From Mesorhizobium sp. L2C084A000 (GTDB taxonomy: Bacteria > Pseudomonadota > Alphaproteobacteria > Rhizobiales > Rhizobiaceae): a DNA stretch of 64,000 bases. The position numbers and the translations under genes are program-made. The notes below the pieces were generated by a model, which was not told where the DNA came from, ran no database searches, and saw nothing but the letters and a program-made list of their open reading frames with translations. This document shows positions 19,000 to 28,430 of the stretch, in pieces (within the stretch, counting starts at the first letter, position 1; each line of letters starts with the position of its first letter). The DNA lies in the NCBI RefSeq assembly GCF_000502875.1, contig NZ_AYWX01000003.1, forward strand, positions 81,917 to 145,916. The letters run 5' to 3'.

Positions 19000-20130
19000 C
19001 TACCTGTCGAGTGCGGCGAAATAGGCCTTCTCGATGTCGGCGGCCATCACATCGGCGCCGAAGCGTGCCTTGAGGTTGGCGCCATCGGGCATCAGGTCGC
19101 GATAGGCGGCCGGGTCGGCCAGCGCCTGGCTCATCCTGTCGGCGAGCTCGATCGCGTCAGGTCGGATCAGGGCAGGGGAACCGGTGTCGAATATCTCCGG
19201 AATGCCGCCGACCGCGGTTGCGATCATCGGTTTTCCCGCGGCAAGCGTTTCCAGGACGATATAGGGCATGGCTTCGGCGCGCGAGGGAACGATGATAAGC
19301 GCGGCAAGGGCAAAGGCCTCCCTGGCCGGCATCGGCGGTAGGAACCGGACATGGCGCTCGAGCCCGAGGCGTTTCACTTGCCCGTGGTAACGCGGAAGGT
19401 CGTCGCCATCGCCAACCATCACCGCGGTCAGCGCGCGGCCGAACCGTGGGCCGGCAAGGGCCAATGCGTCGAGGAAGATGTCCGGTCCCTTCAGGTCGCG
19501 CATCATGCCGATATAAAGCAGGTCGGCTGCGTCCGGCGCGGTGATCACCGGCTCGAATTCAGTGGCGCGCAGGCCGTTATAGACGAGGGTGTTGGGAATG
19601 GGCGGTTCGCCGACCTTGTGGCGATAGGTCCGCCGCTCATAGTCCGAGACAAACAGCAGAGAGTCGGTGAAGCGAGCCATGAAGCGCTCGAGCGCGAAGA
19701 ACAGCTTTCCGATGACCGTGTTCTCGTCATAGTGGAGCGAGCCGCCATGCGGCGAATAAAGGCGGGCTACGCGAGACCTTGATACCCGCAACAATGAGCC
19801 GAACAGACGGGCATAGGCGCCACCCTTGGCGCCGTGCCCGTGCAGTACGTCCGGCCGCAATTCCTTGATGATCCTGTACGTGCGCCAAGCCGAGGCAAGG
19901 TCTCCGGGACCGACGTGGCGCTGCATCGGCGTGCGATGAATGCCGAGCGCCAGCATGTCCTTCATCTGCTCGAACAAATGTTCCTCGAACGCGCCGCCTG
20001 TCGTCGAATCGCAGACGATGCCAACGGAATGCCCGGCGGCGACCTGCGCCTCGGCCAGGTCGCGCACATGCCGGAAAATTCCTCCGACGGGTGAGCGAAA
20101 GCAATGGACGATCCTGAGCCTGTCCGCCAC
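19000..20130 (-). CDS. GT4-family glycosyltransferase
   Basis: A 376-residue retaining glycosyltransferase with a GT-B fold. The N-terminal domain shows SPVGGIFRHVRDLAEAQVAAGHSVGIV and VLHGHGAKGGAYARL. The C-terminal nucleotide-sugar domain shows LYIGMMRDLKGPDIFLDAL, MVGDGDDLPRY and the E-x7-E type region SRAEAMPYIVLETLAAGKPMIATAVGGIPEIF. It presumably adds a sugar to the lipid-linked EPS intermediate. It lies 10 bases downstream of the Wza-like gene in the same operon. Donor and acceptor sugars cannot be read from sequence. Confidence 0.9.
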   Translation of the reverse strand: MADRLRIVHCFRSPVGGIFRHVRDLAEAQVAAGHSVGIVCDSTTGGAFEEHLFEQMKDMLALGIHRTPMQRHVGPGDLASAWRTYRIIKELRPDVLHGHGAKGGAYARLFGSLLRVSRSRVARLYSPHGGSLHYDENTVIGKLFFALERFMARFTDSLLFVSDYERRTYRHKVGEPPIPNTLVYNGLRATEFEPVITAPDAADLLYIGMMRDLKGPDIFLDALALAGPRFGRALTAVMVGDGDDLPRYHGQVKRLGLERHVRFLPPMPAREAFALAALIIVPSRAEAMPYIVLETLAAGKPMIATAVGGIPEIFDTGSPALIRPDAIELADRMSQALADPAAYRDLMPDGANLKARFGADVMAADIEKAYFAALDR

Positions 20131-20140
20131 TTGATATCTG

Positions 20141-20704
20141 TCAGAACAGACGTTCGCGGACGTAGACCGTATCGCCGGGCAGCAGCGGGTCGGAGGTGAC
20201 CACGCGGCCGGTCATCACCTTGCCGTTGATGTCGCGGGTGATGTCGACGCTTTCCTGGTTGGCGCGCGGCGTGAAGCCGCCGGCAATGGCGATCGCCTTC
20301 TGCACCGTCAGGCCGGGAACATAGGAATATTGGCCGGCGGCACCCACTTCGCCCATGACGAAGATCGGGCGGTAGCGGTCGATCTCGACCGAAACGTCGG
20401 GATCGCGCAGATAGCCTTGCCGCAATTTGTCGGCAATCTCCTTTTCCATTTGCTGCGCGGTGTGGCCGCGCGCTGGTACGGCGCCGACAAGCGGGAAGGA
20501 GAGATAGCCGGATTGATCGACGCTGTAGGTGTTGGTCAGCCCGTCCTGCTCGAACACGGTCACGCGGACGCGGTCGCCGGCGCCAAGACGGTAGGGCTGA
20601 TCGAGCACCTCATGGAAGGCGGCCGGCGTCGGCCGGTAGCTGGAACAGCCAGCCAGCATCGATACGGCAAGCAGCGCGCGAAACAGGGAAGCAGTGCTTT
20701 TCAT
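20141..20704 (-). CDS. Polysaccharide export lipoprotein (Wza/ExoF-like)
   Basis: A 187-residue outer-membrane lipoprotein of the poly_export/SLBB group. The start is ATG 20704, giving a signal peptide with lipobox LAGC (Cys20). The poly_export domain is YRLGAGDRVRVTVFEQDGLTNTYSVDQSGYLSFPLVGAVPARG, followed by one SLBB-type segment (IFVMGEVGAAGQYSYVPGLTVQKAIAIAGG). It is much shorter than Wza, so other subunits may complete the channel. It is the first gene of the minus-strand EPS operon and is divergent from the copolymerase. Confidence 0.88.
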   Translation of the reverse strand: MKSTASLFRALLAVSMLAGCSSYRPTPAAFHEVLDQPYRLGAGDRVRVTVFEQDGLTNTYSVDQSGYLSFPLVGAVPARGHTAQQMEKEIADKLRQGYLRDPDVSVEIDRYRPIFVMGEVGAAGQYSYVPGLTVQKAIAIAGGFTPRANQESVDITRDINGKVMTGRVVTSDPLLPGDTVYVRERLF

Positions 20705-20777
20705 GGCCGGACAGGTACCTTCGACTGGTCGCTGCAACGTCGCAGCAACTCTAGGGATCGAGGTCCGTTATCATCCT

Positions 20778-20882
20778 GTTAGGGTTAATGGCCGGTAAAG
20801 GGAGCGGCCGACACGTGGCGCATCGGCAAGAGTTTTTGTGATTTTTGGCGGTTTTGTTTGTCACCCGCCAGTAAACCCTAAC
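20778..20882. promoter_or_regulatory. Inverted repeat in the divergent EPS promoter region
   Basis: GTTAGGGTT (20778-20786) and its exact inverse AACCCTAAC (20874-20882) flank an 87-base AT-richer stretch between the export lipoprotein and copolymerase genes. The spacing and position suit a regulator that controls both directions by looping, but no regulator is identified. Confidence 0.4.
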
Positions 20883-20962
20883 GGAAACTTACCGCGATCT
20901 TAACGGCTGAGTTACCATAGTTGTTTACGGTGCGTGCTGACCCAGTATCGGAGTAGGGATGC

Positions 20963-23233
20963 ATGTCCGTTCAGTCCGCGGCCGCAGATGTCGATGTCGA
21001 TCTCAGGCAGCTCTTCGCCAGCCTGGCGAGGAACTGGCTGCGTATAGTCCTCGTCGTCCTGTTGGCAACCGGGCTGGCCTTCGCTTTCGCCTCGCTGGCA
21101 ACCCGGCACTACAAGGCCGAGACGCAGGTGGAGATCGCGCCGCGCGAATCCATCTACACGCGGCCGGCCAGCAACAACAACGACACCGACAAGCCTATTC
21201 TCGACGAACAGGGCGTCGCCACCCAGGTCCAGATCATTTCCTCCAACGAAATCCTCAAGCAGGTCTCGCAAAAGCTCGGTCTGGAAAAACTGCCCGAGTT
21301 CAATGAAGCGCTCGACATGTCGGCGCTGAGCCGCGCTCTGGTCCTGGTCGGCCTGAAAAGCGACCCGATGGAAATTCCGACGGAAGAGCGCGTGCTCAAG
21401 AAAATGCACGAGAAGCTCAACGTCTATGGCGTCGAGAAGACCCGCATCATTGCCATCGAGTTCTCATCGGAAGATCCCAAGCTCGCGGCCGCCACACCAG
21501 ACGCGATCGCCGCCGCCTATATAGCGGGGCAAGGGGCGGCCAAGCTCGAATCGAACAGCGCCGCGGCGGACTTCCTGGCGCCGGAAATCGCCGACCTGCA
21601 GCGGCAGGTCAAGGATGCCGAGGCGAAGGTCGCCGCTTATCGCGCCCAGTCCGATCTTCTGATGGGTGGCAACAATTCGGTGCTGGCCACCCAGCAGCTT
21701 TCAGAACTGTCGAGCGAACTGTCGAAAGTGCGCGCCAACCGCGCCGCTGCGGAAGCGACCGCCGACGGTGTGCGCAGGGCGCTGCAGAATGGCGGTTCGC
21801 TGGATGCCGTGCCGGAGGTTCTGTCATCGGACCTGATCCAACGCTTGCGTGAGCGACAGGTCGAATTGCGCTCCAACATCGCCGATCTGTCGACGACACT
21901 GCTTGGCAATCATCCGCGCATTCGCGCGCTGAAATCGCAACTGTCCGATCTCGACGCGCAGATCCGCAGCGAGGCCCAGAAGATCATGAAAGGCCTGTTG
22001 ATGCAGGCCGAGACCGCAAAGGCCCGCGAGAACCAGCTTGTCGCAGACGTCAACACGTTGAAGGCCGCTTCGGCGCAGGCCGGCGAACAGCAGGTCGATC
22101 TCGACGCACTGCAGCGCGACGCGACCGCCAAGCGACAGCAACTCGAGCTCTACCTGACCAACTACCGCGAAGCGGCATCGCGCCAGGATCGCAACTATCT
22201 GCCGGTCGACGCCCGGATCGCCTCGAAGGCTTCTGTTCCCTCCGAGGCCTATTTCCCGAAGGTCGGGCCGATCGTCGGCGCGGCTTTCGCCGCATCGCTG
22301 CTGATCATGGCCATCGTGACGCTTCTGCGGGAGCTGTTTTCAGGCCGCGCGATGCGGCCGGCGAGCGGTTCCCGTTTCGAACGGATCGATGAGGTCGCAA
22401 TGCCCCGTGTGGCGCAGGCGCCGGTCGCCAAGCCATTTCTCCGCCAGGAGCCTGCCGTTTTGCAGGACCCCGTCGTTCGCCAGGAGCTGCCTGAACCTGC
22501 GGATGAAGCAGATGCGGAGCCCTATGCCGCCGCGATGCCGGCCATGGCCGAGGCGCCGGATGTGGTCGCAATGCCCGCAACTGCGGCGACAGAGCAAACG
22601 GCTGTCGAGCCCGAACCGGCGCGTTCCACCTTGGGCGAGATCGATATCGAGAAAGCTGCCGAAAAGCTGATCTCCAGCGGTGCGGCGCGCGCCATATTCG
22701 TCTCGCCGGAAGGCGACGAGGCGGCTGCATCCGCGATCCTGGTGGCGCGCGAGGTCGCCGACGCCGGGCTGCGCGTGCTGTTGCTGGACCTCACCGCGTC
22801 GGGGGCCGCCTCGCGGCCGATGCTGGACAGCGGCCTTTTCCCGGGCATCACCAACCTGCTCGCTTCGGAAGCGCAGTTCAGCGACGTCATCCACGCCGAT
22901 CTCTACTCGGACTGTCACGTCATTCCCGTCGGAACCGCCGATCCGGTTCGTGCCATGCGTGCCGCCGACCGGCTGCCGATCATCATGCAGTCGCTGACGA
23001 CAGCCTACGACCTGGTCGTGGTCGAGTGCGGACCGGCCGACGCGCAAGGCATCGGCCGCCTGACCGGCGATGCCACCGAGGTCTTTCTCTCCATGCTGGA
23101 GGCCGACGATGAGGTGACGCAGGCTGCGGTCAAGCTGATCGAGAACGGCTACCCCGACCTGACGCTGGTGACGCCGCTCGGCCACGAACCGCCCGGCAAT
23201 CCGGTGCCGGGACGGCGCACTGCCGCTGCCTGA
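20963..23233 (+). CDS. Wzc/GumC-like polysaccharide copolymerase
   Basis: A 756-residue inner-membrane chain-length regulator and exporter partner. The Wzz domain begins with a membrane segment (about 26-46) and is followed by a long periplasmic coiled coil (about 190-420, including the GNVR-like part) and a second membrane segment (about 436-456). Next come a Pro/Glu/Ala-rich linker and a C-terminal BY-kinase-like domain (about 570-745). The Walker A loop is degenerate: VSPEGDEAAASAI has no GxxxxGK[S/T]. The A' motif keeps VLLLDLTASG, and there is no Tyr-rich tail, so kinase activity is unlikely. It is divergent from the export lipoprotein. Confidence 0.88.
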   Translation: MSVQSAAADVDVDLRQLFASLARNWLRIVLVVLLATGLAFAFASLATRHYKAETQVEIAPRESIYTRPASNNNDTDKPILDEQGVATQVQIISSNEILKQVSQKLGLEKLPEFNEALDMSALSRALVLVGLKSDPMEIPTEERVLKKMHEKLNVYGVEKTRIIAIEFSSEDPKLAAATPDAIAAAYIAGQGAAKLESNSAAADFLAPEIADLQRQVKDAEAKVAAYRAQSDLLMGGNNSVLATQQLSELSSELSKVRANRAAAEATADGVRRALQNGGSLDAVPEVLSSDLIQRLRERQVELRSNIADLSTTLLGNHPRIRALKSQLSDLDAQIRSEAQKIMKGLLMQAETAKARENQLVADVNTLKAASAQAGEQQVDLDALQRDATAKRQQLELYLTNYREAASRQDRNYLPVDARIASKASVPSEAYFPKVGPIVGAAFAASLLIMAIVTLLRELFSGRAMRPASGSRFERIDEVAMPRVAQAPVAKPFLRQEPAVLQDPVVRQELPEPADEADAEPYAAAMPAMAEAPDVVAMPATAATEQTAVEPEPARSTLGEIDIEKAAEKLISSGAARAIFVSPEGDEAAASAILVAREVADAGLRVLLLDLTASGAASRPMLDSGLFPGITNLLASEAQFSDVIHADLYSDCHVIPVGTADPVRAMRAADRLPIIMQSLTTAYDLVVVECGPADAQGIGRLTGDATEVFLSMLEADDEVTQAAVKLIENGYPDLTLVTPLGHEPPGNPVPGRRTAAA

Positions 23234-23279
23234 GGGAGCCGCGGATCGCTTGGCGGAACCGTTCTGCGGTTCGCCCGAT

Positions 23280-24116
23280 CTATCCCAGTTCAAGCGTCGT
23301 TACGCCGAACACCCTTTGCAGGTCCAGTTCCGGGGCAGGACCTTTGTACATGCGCGTGGTGGTGAAGGTCGGCGCAAAGCCGGCCGCATCGAGCGCAGTT
23401 ATGAAGCCGGTGTTATCGGCGGGGACGTCGATGTGCAGCTCGCCGCCCTCACAGGCACCGGCCAGTCCCTCCAGGAGTTGCAAAGCGGTTTCCATGTCGT
23501 CGGCAAACAGCGGGCCGATCTTGAAGCCGGATCGACAGCGGCGCGCCACACCAAAGCCGGTGACGCCGCGCGAACCGATCGCCGCCAGTCCATGATGCGG
23601 TTCCTGCAGCCATCCCTGCAGGAAGGCCCATCGTGACGCCGGAAAACAATGGGAGTCATAGGCGACGATGTCGGACAGGAGCTGCTTTGTAATCATCCGC
23701 AGCCCATCGTCCCTGACCGCCGGGCCTGCCTTGCGCCCGGTGAAGCGGATGGTCTCGTAGGCCGGTGCGAAGCCCTTGCGCCGGTAATTGGCCTGCTGCT
23801 CGGCGACGCCGTCAAGGCCGACGGTCCGGCCAACGAGCCTTTTCATGCCGGCGTCCCACACCGTCTTGCCGTAGCCCATGCCGCGCATGTCAGGCCGGGA
23901 GATGTAGAGGCCGATGAAACCGAATTCGCTTCCATAGGCCACGGCCGAAATTGCCGCAGCCATGTCGTCGCCGACAAAGGCGCCGATGAAGCCTTCGGGG
24001 TCCGCCGCCTGGAGCATCGCCGGGTCTTCAAGACCTGGGTTCCAGCCTTCCGCGGCCGCCCAGTCGACGAGAAGCCCCAGTTCCTGCAGGGACAGTGTGC
24101 GGATGATCGGCTTCAT
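23280..24116 (-). CDS. Tandem GNAT-family N-acetyltransferase
   Basis: A 278-residue protein with an N-terminal GNAT domain (acetyl-CoA loop RGMGYGKTVWDAGM) and a C-terminal half that looks like a second, divergent GNAT domain (Acetyltransf_18 type: VTGFGVARRCRSGFKIGPLFADDMETALQLLEGL). It converges with the copolymerase gene and lies 4 bases behind the BioF2-type gene at 24121, so the two are co-transcribed. The position suggests a role linked to EPS modification, but many such proteins act on small molecules. Confidence 0.75.
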   Translation of the reverse strand: MKPIIRTLSLQELGLLVDWAAAEGWNPGLEDPAMLQAADPEGFIGAFVGDDMAAAISAVAYGSEFGFIGLYISRPDMRGMGYGKTVWDAGMKRLVGRTVGLDGVAEQQANYRRKGFAPAYETIRFTGRKAGPAVRDDGLRMITKQLLSDIVAYDSHCFPASRWAFLQGWLQEPHHGLAAIGSRGVTGFGVARRCRSGFKIGPLFADDMETALQLLEGLAGACEGGELHIDVPADNTGFITALDAAGFAPTFTTTRMYKGPAPELDLQRVFGVTTLELG

Positions 24117-24120
24117 GGCG

Positions 24121-25344
24121 TCAGCTATCTTCTTCCGAGGGCGCTGCCTGACCGGCGGCTTTGCGGCGCAGCACCTTGGTCAGCTTCCAGATCATCGGGC
24201 TGTTCTTGACGAAGGCTTTCAGCCGCGCGCCTTGCCGAAGCGTCAGCGCCAGCATGCGGCCCTTCACGGTCAACGGGACCAGCACTTCGAAATGCCGCGT
24301 TTCGATATCGCACCACAGCCGCTTGTAAGGCTCATCTCCGACCGAAAAGTCATAGACCTCGAAACCAGTCTCGCAGGCTTCCTGGATGTTGTCGAAGAAC
24401 AGGAAGTCGCCGGGGCTGGCGTGCCCGAGATCGTCCTCGGCGATCGCTCCGAATTCGCAGATCAGGCGTTTGCCCGAGCGGCTTGAACCGGTGATGGCGC
24501 GCAGCTTGCCGGCAACCGCGAGTCCGTGCAGCACGAACGAAGGCTTGTCCTCGGCAAGCGCCTGCATGAACAGCGCGCGGAAGAAGCCGCGTACCTGCGC
24601 GTCGCCAAAAACATTGGCGATGCCCATCTTGCGGAAGCGGAGCTCCTTCATCTCGAAGAAGGCGTCGAGCAGCGTGTCCACCTCGTCGGGGGTGCGGGCC
24701 TCAATGCGCCGATAGCTGCCTACGGCCTCGAATTTCCGGATCTGCGACCGGTGCTTCTTGCGTTTGCGTTTGCCGCTGGCGCGGGAAAGCAGCGCATCGA
24801 AGCCGCCGGCGAGATCGACGGCTAGCGACAGATTGGGGCTGGAAAAATGGTCGAGCGATGCGAGCGGATTGGCGACGCCGTCGAGATCGGGCAGCAACCG
24901 CTCGAGCGCGACCAGATCGATGTCCGGGCGTGCCTTGGCGATGGCCGCCAGTACCGATCGGAGGGCCGGTATATCCGCCTTGGCCAGCCAGTTCGGGTCC
25001 GCGGCGACGAAGTTGCCGTTGGCGTGGCGCCCACCCATGAAGCGGGCGATCCGGAACAGCCCCTTGGAGGCAACCTCCAGCGCCAGCGAAAAAACCGGTT
25101 TGCCCTCGACACTCAGCGTCGCGACAAGCAGGTCCGGTCGTGTCTCGGCCGCCCAATTCTGGACCCAGGCAGCACTCTGCGCCGGCCCAAACAAAGCCGA
25201 GCGGCAGAACTCGGCATAGGCCGCGAGTCCGTCCGTGGACGCCACTGAAATCGACAGGTCGGCATGGTCCCGTGGCAAGGCCCGCGACGATGCCTCGGTC
25301 GCCGCAAGCCGATTGCCGTCAAATGACGCAGTTGCGTCAACCAT
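24121..25344 (-). CDS. GNAT/FemAB-fold acyltransferase, BioF2-like (CelD-type)
   Basis: A 407-residue protein of the Acetyltransf_6/BioF2 family often found in rhizobial polysaccharide loci under the name 'cellulose biosynthesis protein CelD'. Typical segments are GRHANGNFVAADPNW, LSRASGKRKRKKHRSQIRKFEAVGSYRR and the C-terminal GNAT core (ELRFRKMGIANVFGDAQVRGFFRALF... LLICEFGAIAEDDLGHASPGDFLFFDNIQEA). It probably acylates a polysaccharide or its precursor. It precedes the tandem GNAT gene by 4 bases. Confidence 0.78.
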   Translation of the reverse strand: MVDATASFDGNRLAATEASSRALPRDHADLSISVASTDGLAAYAEFCRSALFGPAQSAAWVQNWAAETRPDLLVATLSVEGKPVFSLALEVASKGLFRIARFMGGRHANGNFVAADPNWLAKADIPALRSVLAAIAKARPDIDLVALERLLPDLDGVANPLASLDHFSSPNLSLAVDLAGGFDALLSRASGKRKRKKHRSQIRKFEAVGSYRRIEARTPDEVDTLLDAFFEMKELRFRKMGIANVFGDAQVRGFFRALFMQALAEDKPSFVLHGLAVAGKLRAITGSSRSGKRLICEFGAIAEDDLGHASPGDFLFFDNIQEACETGFEVYDFSVGDEPYKRLWCDIETRHFEVLVPLTVKGRMLALTLRQGARLKAFVKNSPMIWKLTKVLRRKAAGQAAPSEEDS

Positions 25345-25435
25345 ACCTCAATCCTTAGGGCGTATTGATCGCGATTTGGGGGTTCGCATAGGCGCATTCC
25401 GTGCTTGGATCAGCCTAGGCGCAAAAGGTGAATGA

Positions 25436-26494
25436 ATGATCGACGGCGGGGAGGCAATCCGGAAACTGGCGCTGAACGTCGCCCGCTATACCGGCCTTGC
25501 ACCGCTGGCCAAGCCGTTCATCGGCGGCATTGGCGCCATCCTGATGCTGCACCGTGTTACCGCGACGCCGGAAAAGCCGGACAGCGTCAACCGGCATCTG
25601 AATATCGCGCCCGGCTTCCTTGACGCCATGATCGCCGACATGAAGGCGCATGGCTATGCCTTCGTCTCCATGGACGAAGCGGTGGAGTGCATCAAGGTGG
25701 GCGGCAAAGGCGGTCAGTTTGCCACGATCACCGCCGACGATGCCTATCGCGACAACATGGTCGAGGCGCTGCCGGTGCTCGAGAAGCACGGCGCGCCGAT
25801 CACCATCTATGTCGCGCCCGGGCTGATCAACGGCACAGCCGACCTGTGGTGGGACGTTGTCGAGGACATCGTCAACGCGCGCGATACCCTCACTCTGACG
25901 CGGCCGAACGGTCCCCTGACGATCGATTGCTCGACCCCCGCGAAGAAATTGCAGGCCAATGCACGCCTGCACGCCTATCTCACCTCGGAAGTCCGCGAGG
26001 AGGACCTGCAGGCCGTGTTGCGTGACCTGGCTCGCGCAAACGGCATCGACGCCGACGGCCCACGCTTGCGCACATTGATGAGCTGGGATGAAATCCGTCG
26101 CATCGCCGCGCATCCGCTGGTGACGATCGGCGCCCATACGATCAACCACAGCAACCTGAAGCGGCTCTCCGAAGCCGATGCCCGGCACGAGGTTGGCGCC
26201 GTGCGCGCCATGTTGCAGGCCGAACTGGGCGAAATGCCCCGCCATTTCGCTTATCCCTATGGCTATGCCAGCGCCGTCGGCTGCCGCGAAGTGGGCTTTG
26301 CCCGCGACGCCGGCTATACCTCCGCCGTGACGACGCGCCACGGCGTGCTGCGCGCCGAGCATGCCGGGTTCCTGCACGCCTTGCCGCGCATCTCCGTCAA
26401 CGGCCGCTACCAGAGCCTCGCCCACATCCGCACCATGCTGTCGGGCGTGACGACGCCGCTCGCCAACGCCGGCAAGATGGTCGTCACCATCTGA
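25436..26494 (+). CDS. Polysaccharide deacetylase (NodB-homology, CE4)
   Basis: A 352-residue carbohydrate esterase 4 protein. Motif 1 is TADDAYRDN with the catalytic and metal Asp101-Asp102, and motif 2 is GAHTINHSNL with His234 and His238 as metal ligands. A later block is FAYPYGYASAVGCREVGFARDAGYTSAVT. No clear signal peptide is seen, so it may act in the cytoplasm or at the inner face of the membrane. It is divergent from the BioF2-like gene and at the end of the EPS region, which suggests deacetylation of an EPS intermediate. Confidence 0.85.
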   Translation: MIDGGEAIRKLALNVARYTGLAPLAKPFIGGIGAILMLHRVTATPEKPDSVNRHLNIAPGFLDAMIADMKAHGYAFVSMDEAVECIKVGGKGGQFATITADDAYRDNMVEALPVLEKHGAPITIYVAPGLINGTADLWWDVVEDIVNARDTLTLTRPNGPLTIDCSTPAKKLQANARLHAYLTSEVREEDLQAVLRDLARANGIDADGPRLRTLMSWDEIRRIAAHPLVTIGAHTINHSNLKRLSEADARHEVGAVRAMLQAELGEMPRHFAYPYGYASAVGCREVGFARDAGYTSAVTTRHGVLRAEHAGFLHALPRISVNGRYQSLAHIRTMLSGVTTPLANAGKMVVTI

Positions 26495-26509
26495 CGCTGG
26501 CGTTTTCGC

Positions 26510-26725
26510 CTAGCGCTTGGCTCTCGGCTCCAGCATCAGCCACTTGATGATGCCCATCGCCGGCAGCACCCAGAGCAGGCCGCTGAGCAAGAAAAAAAGG
26601 AAATGCACCCACGGACCCGACTCCGACAGCCGGGCGACCGCGAAGATCGATGCGACCAGCGCATAGACGATGACCAGCGCCACCAGCAGAAACATTCCGA
26701 TCAGCTTTTTCAGACGCAGGGGCAT
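26510..26725 (-). CDS. DUF2842 small membrane protein
   Basis: A 71-residue protein with two hydrophobic spans (MFLLVALVIVYALVASIFAVARL and FLFFLLSGLLWVLPAMGIIKWLM), the pattern of the alphaproteobacterial DUF2842 family. ATG 26725 is chosen to match this length; longer in-frame extensions have no family similarity. It is divergent from ctaA. Function unknown. Confidence 0.8.
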   Translation of the reverse strand: MPLRLKKLIGMFLLVALVIVYALVASIFAVARLSESGPWVHFLFFLLSGLLWVLPAMGIIKWLMLEPRAKR

Positions 26726-26923
26726 GGTTGGTCTCCTGATCGAGCATGCCGGAATTTGCACAGGCGGCTTGGCAGGCTCAAGGGGTATTGGCCTCGCATA
26801 TGCCTTGAGGCGAGACTGTGCAACCGGTGAGACGCGGCGCGACGGCGTGCCGCGCCGTATGGTCTTGCCAGCACGGGTGCGATGGTCCACCAATCCGCCA
26901 AATCAACCTGCCGGGACAAGATC

Positions 26924-28015
26924 ATGGCTGCCATATCAGCTGCCGCGCCATACGTCGCCCGCGACCGCGACCTGCATAACCGGGCGCTGCTGCGCGGCTG
27001 GCTCTATGTGGTGCTTCTGGTGCTGTTTGCGCTGGTGCTGGTCGGCGGCGCCACCAGGCTCACCGATTCCGGCCTGTCGATTACGCAGTGGAAGCCGATC
27101 CATGGCGTGATCCCGCCGCTCAACGACGCCGAGTGGCAAGAGGAATTCCAGCTCTATCAGCAGATCCCGCAATATGCCGAGCTCAACAAGGGCATGAGCA
27201 TCGAGGCCTTCAAGTCGATCTTCTGGTGGGAATGGGCGCACCGCATCCTGGCGCGCAGCGTCGGTCTGGTCTTTGCGTTGCCGCTGCTGGTTTTCTGGGC
27301 GACGCGCCGCATCGAGCGCGGCCTGGGCCCGAAACTCGTGGGCATTCTCCTGCTTGGCGGCCTGCAGGGCGCCATCGGCTGGTGGATGGTGGCTTCAGGA
27401 CTGGTCGACCGTGTGTCCGTGAGCCAGTACCGGCTGGCGACCCACCTGACGCTTGCCGCGCTGATCTTCACCGCCACCATGGTGGTCGCGCGAGGGTTGG
27501 CGCCGCATTCCGAGCCTGCCGCCGATAGGTCGACGCAGAGGCTGGCCGGCTTCATCGTGCTGCTGGCGCTGATCCAGATCTATCTCGGCGGCCTGGTCGC
27601 CGGGCTCGACGCCGGCCTCAGCTACAACACCTGGCCGCTGATGGATGGCAAGATCATCCCGGGCGATCTGCTGATCCTCGAGCCGGCATGGCGCAACTTC
27701 TTCGAGAGCCCGAAGACGGTGCAGTTCGTCCATCGGCTTGGCGCTTACACGGTATTCGTCGTGGCGTTGTGGCACATGATCGCCACGCGCCGGCGGCTGC
27801 CTGAAACAACGCATGCGCGCCGCGCGACGCTGCTGTTCTTGGCTGTGCTGGTGCAGGCCTCGATCGGCATCGGCACGCTGCTGATGCATGTGCCGCTGCA
27901 TATGGCGCTGACCCATCAGGGATTTGCGCTCATCGTCCTGGGGTTTGCAGCCGCCCATTGGCGCGGCACCAAGGGCGCCTATCCCTTGCCGCACGAAATC
28001 GCACGCAGGGCCTGA
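26924..28015 (+). CDS. ctaA: Heme A synthase (CtaA/Cox15)
   Basis: Eight-helix inner-membrane enzyme that oxidises the C8 methyl of heme O to make heme A for cytochrome aa3. The 363-residue length from ATG 26924 fits Cox15-type CtaA. Conserved blocks are [49 protein letters not shown] and [10 protein letters not shown], with the heme-ligand His in each helix pair. An in-frame extension to 26882 lacks similarity. Confidence 0.93.
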   Translation: MAAISAAAPYVARDRDLHNRALLRGWLYVVLLVLFALVLVGGATRLTDSGLSITQWKPIHGVIPPLNDAEWQEEFQLYQQIPQYAELNKGMSIEAFKSIFWWEWAHRILARSVGLVFALPLLVFWATRRIERGLGPKLVGILLLGGLQGAIGWWMVASGLVDRVSVSQYRLATHLTLAALIFTATMVVARGLAPHSEPAADRSTQRLAGFIVLLALIQIYLGGLVAGLDAGLSYNTWPLMDGKIIPGDLLILEPAWRNFFESPKTVQFVHRLGAYTVFVVALWHMIATRRRLPETTHARRATLLFLAVLVQASIGIGTLLMHVPLHMALTHQGFALIVLGFAAAHWRGTKGAYPLPHEIARRA

Positions 28016-28034
28016 CCTCGAACCGATCGGCCAA

Positions 28035-28352
28035 CTACATCCAGAATTCGTTTGTAGATGTCGTCTTCTCGCCATCGAATTCCGCCTGCCGCAACGCCGC
28101 GGCGGACGGCGCGGACTGGTCCTGAGCGGCTTTGGCTACCTTGTCGGCGGCCTTGAGCGCATCGAGCCTGGCCTGGGCCACGGCGATATCCTGCTGCACC
28201 TGGGCAGCCTTTACCTGATCCGTGATCGCCTTGGCCTGGTCTTCCAGGTCCTGGATCTGCTTTTCGAGCGCGGCCTCCTGGGCTGCATTGCTCGAGGAAC
28301 TCGACGAGGAATACTGGGCTGCCTGGGAGGAACCCGAAATCGCGCTGACCAT
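28035..28352 (-). CDS. Hypothetical coiled-coil protein
   Basis: A 105-residue protein with a poly-Ser stretch near the N-terminus (YSSSSSSSNAAQ) followed by a long heptad-like helix (EAALEKQIQDLEDQAKAITDQVKAAQVQQDIAVAQARLDALKAADKV). It loosely resembles FlxA-type proteins, but no assignment is safe. No signal peptide is visible. Confidence 0.55.
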   Translation of the reverse strand: MVSAISGSSQAAQYSSSSSSSNAAQEAALEKQIQDLEDQAKAITDQVKAAQVQQDIAVAQARLDALKAADKVAKAAQDQSAPSAAALRQAEFDGEKTTSTNEFWM

Positions 28353-28430
28353 GACAAATCCCGAAGTGGAGCCGAGGCCAGTCAGTAGCCCATCGCTGTG
28401 AACAAGCGATTACCGCGCCGCAGCCCGCGA

